DNA from: DATEHG01 sp035279705
GTDB taxonomy: Bacteria; Gemmatimonadota; Gemmatimonadetes; Gemmatimonadales; GWC2-71-9
Assembly (NCBI GenBank): GCA_035279705.1
Contig: DATEHG010000012.1
Coordinates: 1-11,657 of the forward strand
Direction of reading: 5' to 3'
DNA length: 11,657 nucleotides
Positions 6,285 to 11,657 of this stretch are shown here, in pieces. Under the pieces are notes generated by a model that had not been told where the DNA came from, ran no database searches, and saw only the letters and a list, made by a program, of their open reading frames with translations. Made by a program: the position numbers and the translations under genes. Each line of letters opens with the position of its first letter. Position 1 is the first letter of the stretch.

Positions 6285-6736
6285 GGCGTTGCGGTCTTTG
6301 GATGGTTGCCGCGCTGACCCTGTTGAGTGCCTGCAGTTCGCCGGGTCCGGTGCCCATTGCCCTCGGCGCCGATGCCTGCGACCACTGTCACATGCCGGTG
6401 GCCGATCCGCGCTTCACTGCAGAGCTGGTCACCGTGACCGGGCGAGTCTACCGCTTCGACGACATTGGCTGCATGGCCGCCTTCATCGCCGACGGTGTGG
6501 TCCCCGCTGGCAAGGTGAAGGGGGCCTGGGCCGCCGACTTTCTGCACCCGGGGCGGTGGATTCCGGTCGCGTCGGCCATCTACCTGCGGACGGACTCCCT
6601 CCATACTCCGATGGCGAGCGGCCTGATCGCCCTCGAGTTCAGCGCTCCGGTCGACAGCGTGGCTCAATCGGTCGGCGGGACCCGGCTCGACTGGTCCGCC
6701 GTTCGCTCGGCTGCCGGGCGTCAGCGCGGATCCTGA
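6281..6736 (+). CDS. nosL: NosL copper chaperone lipoprotein
   Basis: NosL is a periplasmic lipoprotein that binds Cu(I) and hands it to the NosDFY/NosZ assembly pathway. The product is 151 residues. The signal peptide ends in a good lipobox LSAC with Cys18. The metal motif follows at once: CDHCHM with Cys33, Cys36 and Met38, then the family's DPRFTAEL and FDDIGCM segments. The GTG at 6281 overlaps the stop of the preceding gene as GTGA, which supports it over the ATG at 6302; the latter would remove the positively charged start of the signal. The gene ends one base before the nosD ATG. Identity rests on the lipobox plus CX2CXM pattern and on sitting directly upstream of nosD. Confidence 0.92.
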   Translation: MRRCGLWMVAALTLLSACSSPGPVPIALGADACDHCHMPVADPRFTAELVTVTGRVYRFDDIGCMAAFIADGVVPAGKVKGAWAADFLHPGRWIPVASAIYLRTDSLHTPMASGLIALEFSAPVDSVAQSVGGTRLDWSAVRSAAGRQRGS

Positions 6737-6737
6737 A

Positions 6738-7958
6738 ATGCTGAGCGCGGTCCTGGCGCTGGTATTGCTCGGCGGCACCGCCCCCCGTCACTGGCGGGTA
6801 GGTCCCGGCGCGGTGTCGACTATCGCCGAAGCGCTGCGCCAGGCGCACGCGGGAGACACGATCGAGGTGGCGTCGGGCACCTATCGGGAGCCCACGCTGG
6901 TCCTCGACCGCCGTCTCGTTCTGCTCGGCACCGGGTGGCCGGTAATCGATGGGGAAGGGCGCCGGCAACTGATCACCGTGACGGCCGACAGCGTCGAGGT
7001 GCGGGGCTTTGTCCTCCGGAATTCCGGCACCAGCATTCTGGAGGATCCCGCCGCGATCAAGGCCAGCAGCGTGAGGAGCTGTCTGATCGCGGACAACCGG
7101 ATCGAGAACGCCTACTTCGGGATCTACCTGGCCGCCACGGAAGGCTGCCGGGTCATCGGCAACCGGATCGCCGGGCAGGCCAGGAGTGAAGCCCTGGCCG
7201 GCAACGGGGTCCATCTCTGGAAATCGAGTCACGTGACGGTGCTGGGAAACGAGATCAGCGGGCACCGGGACGGGATCTACCTCGAATTCACCACCGACAG
7301 TCACATCGAACGGAACCGGAGCGCCGGGAACCTGCGCTACGGACTCCACTTCATGTTCTCCCACGACTGCGAGTACCGGGACAACAGGTTCGAGGCCAAC
7401 GGGTCGGGGGTGGCGGTGATGTACAGCCACGGCGTGACCATGACCGGCAATCACTTCGAGCAGAGCTGGGGAGCGGCCGCCTATGGCCTGCTGCTCAAGG
7501 AGCTGAGCGACAGCCGGGTGACCGGGAATCTTTTTCGGCGTAACTCGACTGCGCTGTATCTGGAGGGCACCAATCGTCTCGAACTGACGGGCAACCGGTT
7601 CGAGGACAACGGCTGGGCCGTCATCGTCCTCGGCGACGCGGACCAGAACCGGTTCAGCCGGAATCTCTTCGTCGGCAACTCCTTTGATGTGGCCAGCAAC
7701 AGCACCACGACCCGGAGCAGCTTCGATCACAACTACTGGGATCACTACCGGGGCTATGATCTGAACCGGGACGGGGTGGGGGACGTGCCGTTTGCCCCGG
7801 TCCGCCTCTTCTCGCTGGTCGTGCAGCGGCACCCGCCGTCACTGCTGCTGCTCCGGAGCCTCACGGTCGACCTGCTCGACCTGGCGGAGCGGGTGCTTCC
7901 CGTGCTGACGCCCGCCACGCTGGTGGACCAGACTCCGCTCATGCGGCCGCCGGCATGA
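6738..7958 (+). CDS. nosD: NosD periplasmic maturation protein (parallel beta-helix)
   Basis: NosD works with the NosFY transporter and NosL to build the copper-sulfide CuZ site of NosZ. The product is 406 residues with a short hydrophobic export signal (about 1-14). Residues ~85-325 form a series of parallel beta-helix (PbH1/CASH) turns, recognisable by repeated GN.I / N.F steps such as VIGNRIAG, VLGNEISGHRDGIYLEF, MTGNHFEQSWG, VTGNLFRRNSTALYLEG and LTGNRFEDNG. NosD-typical segments are GLHFMFSHD (202-210), MYSHG (228-232), HNYWDHYRGYDLNRDGVGD (331-349) and the end DQTPLMRP. The ATG follows the nosL stop by one base, with little Shine-Dalgarno sequence of its own, so coupling to nosL is likely. 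Its stop overlaps nosF as ATGA. Confidence 0.95.
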   Translation: MLSAVLALVLLGGTAPRHWRVGPGAVSTIAEALRQAHAGDTIEVASGTYREPTLVLDRRLVLLGTGWPVIDGEGRRQLITVTADSVEVRGFVLRNSGTSILEDPAAIKASSVRSCLIADNRIENAYFGIYLAATEGCRVIGNRIAGQARSEALAGNGVHLWKSSHVTVLGNEISGHRDGIYLEFTTDSHIERNRSAGNLRYGLHFMFSHDCEYRDNRFEANGSGVAVMYSHGVTMTGNHFEQSWGAAAYGLLLKELSDSRVTGNLFRRNSTALYLEGTNRLELTGNRFEDNGWAVIVLGDADQNRFSRNLFVGNSFDVASNSTTTRSSFDHNYWDHYRGYDLNRDGVGDVPFAPVRLFSLVVQRHPPSLLLLRSLTVDLLDLAERVLPVLTPATLVDQTPLMRPPA

Positions 7959-8677
7959 CGACTCCGGCAATCACCATCGACGGACTCGAGAAGTCCTACG
8001 GCCGCCTCCCGGTGTTGCGGGGCGCGAACGCACTGGTGGGGCAGGGGCGGATCACGGCGCTGGTCGGTCCCAACGGTGCCGGCAAATCCACGCTGCTCAA
8101 GATCCTGCTCGGCCTCGTGCGCCCGGACCGCGGCGAGGTTACCGTGCTCGGTCACCGGATCAACGGGGGCCACGAATACCGGGCACGGATCGGCTATATG
8201 CCGCAGGCGGCGCGGTTTCCGGAAAACCTGCGGGGCCGCGAAGTCCTGGGCATGCTCCGTGCCCTCCGGCGCCGGCCAGGCCAGGAGGACACGAGCCTCA
8301 TCGAGCTGCTGGACCTCGGAGCGGAACTGGACAAGCCGGTGCGGACCCTGTCCGGAGGCAATCGCCAGAAGCTCAACGCGGCCATCGCCTTTCTCTTCCG
8401 GCCGGAGCTGCTCATCCTCGATGAGCCGACCGCCGGTCTCGATCCCATCGCCAGCGGCATCCTCAAGGCGCAGGTCCGCGCCGCCCAGGCGGCCGGGACC
8501 AGCGTCCTGATCGCTTCGCATGTCATGGGCGAGCTCGAGGAGCTGGCGACCGAGGTGGTGTTCCTGCTCGATGGCACGGTCCGGTTCGAGGGGGGGATCG
8601 AGTCGCTCAAGACACTGACCGGTCAGACGCGGCTGGAAGCCGCGGTTGCTCAGGTCATGCGGGAGCACCGGTCATGA
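7955..8677 (+). CDS. nosF: NosF ABC transporter ATP-binding protein
   Basis: NosF is the cytoplasmic ATPase that powers the NosDFY complex in NosZ copper-site assembly. The 240-residue product has all core ABC motifs: Walker A GPNGAGKST (38-46), Q-loop Gln84 in YMPQA, signature LSGGN (132-136) followed by RQK, Walker B LLILDEP (152-158) with catalytic Glu157, D-loop GLD (161-163) and switch His189 in ASH. This is a single-ATPase subunit of the usual length for ABC-2-type systems. It overlaps nosD and nosY by ATGA at both ends, so equal, coupled translation is expected. Assignment as NosF rather than another ABC-2 ATPase depends on its place between nosD and nosY. Confidence 0.95.
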   Translation: MTTPAITIDGLEKSYGRLPVLRGANALVGQGRITALVGPNGAGKSTLLKILLGLVRPDRGEVTVLGHRINGGHEYRARIGYMPQAARFPENLRGREVLGMLRALRRRPGQEDTSLIELLDLGAELDKPVRTLSGGNRQKLNAAIAFLFRPELLILDEPTAGLDPIASGILKAQVRAAQAAGTSVLIASHVMGELEELATEVVFLLDGTVRFEGGIESLKTLTGQTRLEAAVAQVMREHRS

Positions 8678-9453
8678 GTGCGATCCTCCAGATTCTGCGC
8701 TATCAGCTCAGGGACGCTGCCCGGAGCCGGTGGATCCTGGCCTACGCTCTCGTCTTCTTCCTGGTCACCGAGGGGTTGTTCCGGCTGGGCGGTGGTGGTG
8801 AGCGGGTGGTGGTGAGCCTGCTGGACGCCGTGCTGCTCCTGGTGCCCCTGGTCGGCCTGCTCTTCGGCACCCTGCACTTCTATCACTCCCGGGAATTCAT
8901 GGAGTTGATGCTGGCGCAGCCGCTCAACCGCAATGTCCTGTACACCGGGCTGTTCGGCGGCCTCGCGCTGCCGCTGATACTTGCGCTCGCCGCCGGCATG
9001 GGCCTGCCGTTCCTCTGGCATGGGGGCGGGGGCGGAGCATTTGGCGTGCTGATGGGAGTGGGGATCCTGCTGACACTGGTGTTCAGTGGCGTGGCCCTGC
9101 TGGTGGCGCTGGCATTCGAAGACCGGGCCCGCGGAATGGGAGCGGCGCTCCTGCTGTGGCTGGGAGCCGGCATCCTCTGGGACGGGCTGGTCCTGCTCAT
9201 TGTCCTCTTGTTCGGTGACTACCCGATGGAGCGACCGCTCCTGGTGCTCACCTTCCTGAATCCGATCGACCTCGGGCGGGTCGTGCTGCTGCTGCGACTG
9301 GACGTGGCCGCGCTCATGGGCTACACCGGGGCGGTATTCCGCCAGTTCTTCGAATCGGGACGGGGGTCGCTGATCGCCGCCACGGCGCTGCTGCTCTGGG
9401 CGGTCGTGCCGCTCTGGCTCGGATTCCGCCGCTTCAGGCGGAAGGACTTCTAG
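8674..9453 (+). CDS. nosY: NosY ABC-2 type permease
   Basis: NosY is the membrane subunit that pairs with NosF and NosD. The 259-residue product shows six hydrophobic helices at about 20-36, 48-68, 90-112, 123-148, 155-180 and 232-251. An amphipathic N-terminal coupling segment precedes them. Segments typical of the family are HSREFMELMLAQP (71-83), AFEDRARGMG (147-156) and FLNPIDLGRVVLL (194-206). The gene starts on the nosF stop (ATGA). It ends convergently, overlapping the last 20 bp of the minus-strand membrane gene. It is the last gene of the nos operon in this window. Confidence 0.94.
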   Translation: MSAILQILRYQLRDAARSRWILAYALVFFLVTEGLFRLGGGGERVVVSLLDAVLLLVPLVGLLFGTLHFYHSREFMELMLAQPLNRNVLYTGLFGGLALPLILALAAGMGLPFLWHGGGGGAFGVLMGVGILLTLVFSGVALLVALAFEDRARGMGAALLLWLGAGILWDGLVLLIVLLFGDYPMERPLLVLTFLNPIDLGRVVLLLRLDVAALMGYTGAVFRQFFESGRGSLIAATALLLWAVVPLWLGFRRFRRKDF

Positions 9454-9865
9454 GCCCCGGCACTGAGCGGCCGGCGCCGAATGGCTTGATGCGCGGCGCG
9501 ATGACGACGGCGAAGGCCACAATCGCCAGCAGTTCAAGCCCTCGGCCGGCATCGAGCACCCCGGCAGGTCCCGCCCCGAACCAGCCGACCAGGCTGAGCG
9601 CGATCCCGGCGTTCAGCAACGGCGCGATCGCCGCGGCCATCCAGGCATTGCCCCGCGCAGCGCCGGCGGCGTGCTTGGGCAGAATCCAGTAGGCCACCCC
9701 CATCGCCAGCTGAAGGCACCACCCCATGAGCATCAGCTCGGCGTGCGCACGCCACCATCCGGGTGACGCGGCCGACCCTCCGGCCAGCATGTAGCTGCCC
9801 AGGCCCGCCCCCACGAGCAGGGAGGCCAAGGCGCTCCGGATCAATACCACGCTCACCTTCGGCAC
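9434..9865 (-). CDS. Small four-helix membrane protein, second of a tandem paralogous pair (NnrS / haem-copper-oxidase-like helix motif)
   Basis: This 143-residue protein has helices at about 7-28, 41-62, 75-96 and 108-124. The second helix, AHAELMLMGWCLQLAMGVAYW (His41, Glu43, Gly48, Trp49), followed by ILPKHAAG, resembles the HAHE...G...TAVPN region of NnrS and the helix II region of haem-copper oxidase subunit I. It aligns along its length with the protein encoded just upstream. The start is a GTG at 9865, two bases after the upstream gene's stop, and GGGAG sits seven bases ahead of it. The Ser/Pro/Gly-rich tail (after residue 128) overlaps the end of nosY. Function is unknown; NO or haem-related membrane roles are only suggested by the motif. 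Confidence 0.72.
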   Translation of the reverse strand: MPKVSVVLIRSALASLLVGAGLGSYMLAGGSAASPGWWRAHAELMLMGWCLQLAMGVAYWILPKHAAGAARGNAWMAAAIAPLLNAGIALSLVGWFGAGPAGVLDAGRGLELLAIVAFAVVIAPRIKPFGAGRSVPGPRSPSA

Positions 9866-9866
9866 C

Positions 9867-10277
9867 TCAGCGCTCCCGGATCCGGGGCCAGATGACCGCC
9901 ACGAAGAGCACGGCGGCGACGAATTGGCACACCGCCGAGCTCCGCAGCAAGGCGCCGGTGGCCCACCCGTCCCCGCCCCGCAGCGGTTCGAAGATGACTC
10001 GCAGCACCAGTCCCACCTGGAGCAAGGCGAAACTGAATCTCATCGCCGTGATGCTGCGGGACGGCTCGGCACGGCTTGCCCGGGGAAAGAGCCACCACGC
10101 CACACCAAATATCAGTTGCGTCAGCCACCCGACCGTGAGCAGGTGGAGCTGCACCGGCCATGATGCGGAAAGCCAGGGGCTCCGAGCGGCCATACTCGGC
10201 GGCACGAGGACAAGGCCCAGCCCGAGTAGCAGGCAGAGGAGGCCGGAACGGAGGAAGAGGCGGGAGATCAGGTCCAA
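9867..10277 (-). CDS. Small four-helix membrane protein, first of the tandem pair
   Basis: This 136-residue protein has helices at about 6-26, 42-64, 78-96 and 112-131. It shares with its downstream neighbour the core pattern ...GW..QL..GVA.W..P+ (here LHLLTVGWLTQLIFGVAWW then LFPR) and a final IWPRI/IAPRI motif. Its single histidine, His45, occupies the place of Glu43 in the neighbour, so the candidate ligand positions have diverged. Proteins with an LHLLTVGWLTQLIFGV-type helix followed by WPK/FPR occur, as I recall, as small 'cytochrome oxidase subunit I-like' proteins. The start is taken as the TTG at 10277, the only start that keeps helix 1. No clear Shine-Dalgarno precedes it and the frame is continuous with the DUF155 gene across a single TGA, so start certainty is low. 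Confidence 0.7.
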   Translation of the reverse strand: MDLISRLFLRSGLLCLLLGLGLVLVPPSMAARSPWLSASWPVQLHLLTVGWLTQLIFGVAWWLFPRASRAEPSRSITAMRFSFALLQVGLVLRVIFEPLRGGDGWATGALLRSSAVCQFVAAVLFVAVIWPRIRER

Positions 10278-10295
10278 GGCGGAAACGCGCGGTGA

Positions 10296-11393
10296 TCAGT
10301 GGCCCGGCAGGAAGGAAAGCACGATCTCCATCGCGATCAGGATGATCACGACCCACTCGAGCAGCTCCATCCGTCTTCCCGAGGCCCGGGCGGCCAGTTT
10401 CTGGTAGAGACTCTCGATGGTCGACAGCTTGCGGGAAATGCTCTGGTCCCACTCGCCGAGGTGGAAGCGCTGGGCGGCCAGTCGGTAAATCCGGGTGGGA
10501 AACTCCTCGCCGAAGAACTTGAGGGCGTTGGTCACCCGTTCGAGCAGCATGGCGCTGTCGAGCTGCAGTTCGGCCACTTCGTCGAGGTCCCGGGTATAGA
10601 CTCCCGGTGCCAGGGTCCTCAATCCGCCCTGTCGCGCCAGCAGGGCGTAGGAGCGCTGCAGCGCCTGGTCGAGCTCCTGGTCCAGGTACCGCATCTCGAG
10701 GAGTTGCACATTGGCCACTTCCAGCACGGCCCTGACCTCGTCCGGCTCGGGATCGAGCACGAAGGCGGTGTCATAGTCGATGACCGACAGGTCGCCCACG
10801 CCGAACGAGATCGTGGCCTGCATCGCGTCCCGGATCTCGTCCTCGGACAGCGTGCCTCGCTCGGCGCGGAGGATTCGGGCCAGGGTGCCGGACTCCTGCT
10901 CCAGGTATTCGGCGCCATCCCGCCTGGGTCCGGTGCTCTGGACTTCGAAGAGCACGTAATCCTCGAAGATCTCCGCCACTTTGGGCTTCACGATCAGCGC
11001 GCCAAGCGACGCCACCAGTGCCGTAACCCGGCTCCGGGCATCGGCGACCAGGTCGCCCCGGGCCCTGAGTCCGATGCTCAATTCGACCAGCGAATCGAGC
11101 GGTCCCTCGATCGGAATGGCGTATCCGACGGAGATGGCGCCGAAGCCGTAGATCACGAGCTCGACTGTCGGCGCGACCGGGAAGGGACCGATCTGACTGA
11201 CCCCTGACTGCTGAGTGACCCGGAGCGGTGGCGGGCGATACTGGAAGTGCGAGAGCCGGCCGCGCTGCTTGAGGGAGAGCCGCTCGGAGGTGTCCTGGAT
11301 ACGCCGCTCACAACCTTCGAGATCGACCAGCTGGCCGATCTCGAAGATGTACAGCGGATGGCAGGTACCGCGGACGGAGTCGGTGCCGGGCAT
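10296..11393 (-). CDS. RMND1/YagE-type (DUF155) protein with C-terminal membrane anchor
   Basis: The 365-residue product has the hallmarks of the RMD1/Sif2/YagE family. An N-terminal beta-rich region contains VIYGFGAISVGY (80-91). A helical region follows with VQLLEMRYLD (229-238). The C-terminus is diagnostic: W315 and a KLSTIESLYQKL helix (322-333), a basic RR pair, then ELLEWVVIILIAMEIVLSFL (343-362), which is one membrane helix. In eukaryotes RMND1 is a mitochondrial protein needed for translation; the bacterial role is unknown to me. The ATG at 11393 has GGGAG six bases before it. The gene follows the multicopper oxidase gene by 54 bp and precedes the small membrane pair by 18 bp, so all four are probably one transcription unit. 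No catalytic motif is visible. Confidence 0.8.
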   Translation of the reverse strand: MPGTDSVRGTCHPLYIFEIGQLVDLEGCERRIQDTSERLSLKQRGRLSHFQYRPPPLRVTQQSGVSQIGPFPVAPTVELVIYGFGAISVGYAIPIEGPLDSLVELSIGLRARGDLVADARSRVTALVASLGALIVKPKVAEIFEDYVLFEVQSTGPRRDGAEYLEQESGTLARILRAERGTLSEDEIRDAMQATISFGVGDLSVIDYDTAFVLDPEPDEVRAVLEVANVQLLEMRYLDQELDQALQRSYALLARQGGLRTLAPGVYTRDLDEVAELQLDSAMLLERVTNALKFFGEEFPTRIYRLAAQRFHLGEWDQSISRKLSTIESLYQKLAARASGRRMELLEWVVIILIAMEIVLSFLPGH

Positions 11394-11420
11394 GGCAGGC
11401 TCCCAGGGCCGTCAGGGTGA

Positions 11421-11445
11421 CCGGCCCCGGGCTGCGCCGGGCCGG
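11421..11445 (-). terminator. GC-rich hairpin after the multicopper oxidase gene
   Basis: CCGGCCC at 11421-11427 pairs perfectly with GGGCCGG at 11439-11445, and two or three further pairs are possible inside with single-base bulges. On the minus-strand transcript it begins two bases after the oxidase stop codon. There is no U-tract, so it may be a stabilising or partly terminating stem like the one after nosZ rather than a true terminator. Confidence 0.45.
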
Positions 11446-11447
11446 GA

Positions 11448-11657
11448 CTACTTCTGGACGATCAGCGCCGTCACCATGCCGAACATGCCCATCGGGGATT
11501 CGGCGTGGGGCAGAATGTGGCAGTGGAACGCCCAGGTGCCGGGATTGTTGGCCTTGATCAGCACATCCCACCGCTCGCCGGGCGCGACATTCAAGGTATC
11601 ACACTTCCACGGTGCCGGCTGCGGCCATCCATCCTTGGCGATGACGGTCATGTGGAT
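11448..11657 (-). CDS. Multicopper oxidase, C-terminal end (5' part beyond window)
   Basis: Only the last 69 residues are in the window; the frame runs off the right edge, reading I-H-M-T-V-I-A-K-D-G, which follows on from the usual HxHG copper motif. The end contains APGERWDVLIKA and then WAFHCHILPHAESPMGMFGM, the type 1/type 3 copper motif. It has the HCH ligands, the second type 1 histidine four residues after the last H of HCH, and an axial Met five residues later. The HCHxxxHxxxxM pattern near the C-terminus marks a laccase/CopA/manganese-oxidase-like enzyme, not a NirK nitrite reductase, whose type 1 site is in the first domain. Location is presumably periplasmic. Substrate is unknown. 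It is probably the first gene of the minus-strand group. Confidence 0.85.
   Translation of the reverse strand: MHMTVIAKDGWPQPAPWKCDTLNVAPGERWDVLIKANNPGTWAFHCHILPHAESPMGMFGMVTALIVQK

Noticed and set aside
6639..7832. 397-codon minus-strand open frame under nosD
   Set aside because: nosD on the plus strand has clear family motifs; the antisense product shows no recognisable domain or signal.
11448..11657. Copper nitrite reductase (nirK) reading of the right-edge copper protein
   Set aside because: The C-terminal HCHxxxHxxxxM pattern belongs to laccase/CopA-type multicopper oxidases; NirK carries its type 1 copper ligands in the first domain.
1..11657. CRISPR arrays, tRNA or rRNA genes, insertion sequences
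   Set aside because: No regularly spaced repeats, no clover-leaf or rRNA-like stretches and no transposase-like frames or terminal inverted repeats were seen; nearly all bases lie in supported genes.

Overview
The window reads as a GC-rich bacterial chromosome segment, most probably from a Gemmatimonadota-like lineage. That placement is an inference from gene order and protein style: no rRNA or other marker gene is present. Genes are tightly packed and the protein N-termini are rich in lipoprotein signals. The centrepiece is a nearly complete clade II (Sec-exported, 'atypical') nitrous oxide reductase locus.

Layout. Positions 1-1509 hold the 3' part of a TonB-dependent outer-membrane receptor, followed at 1530-2618 by a YncE-like beta-propeller lipoprotein. 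Converging on it, with the two stop codons sharing one CTAG, is an Rrf2-family regulator (3007-2615, minus) that carries three cysteines suited to an Fe-S cluster. A 122-bp divergent region (3008-3129) with short repeats and a perfect palindrome separates the regulator from the plus-strand nos operon: a lipoprotein mono-haem cytochrome c (3130-3621), nosZ (3656-5626), a strong GC-rich hairpin, a four-helix NosB-like membrane protein (5682-6284), nosL (6281-6736), nosD (6738-7958), nosF (7955-8677) and nosY (8674-9453). The last five genes overlap or abut, so they are probably translationally coupled.

Converging on nosY from the right is a minus-strand group: the end of a multicopper oxidase (from beyond 11657 to 11448), an RMND1/YagE (DUF155)-type protein with a C-terminal membrane anchor (11393-10296), and two tandem, clearly paralogous four-helix membrane proteins (10277-9867 and 9865-9434) whose second helix recalls NnrS and haem-copper oxidase subunit I.

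How it works together. NosZ reduces N2O to N2 in the periplasm. NosD/F/Y and the lipoprotein NosL supply copper and sulfur for the CuZ site. The cytochrome c lipoprotein is the likely direct electron donor. NosR, NosX and the NosG/H quinol-dehydrogenase modules are not in this window. The Rrf2 protein plausibly senses NO or redox state and controls the divergent operon. The TonB receptor plus propeller pair may import copper for NosZ or, alternatively, cobalamin. The least understood parts are the minus-strand MCO-DUF155-4TM-4TM group and the NosB-like protein.
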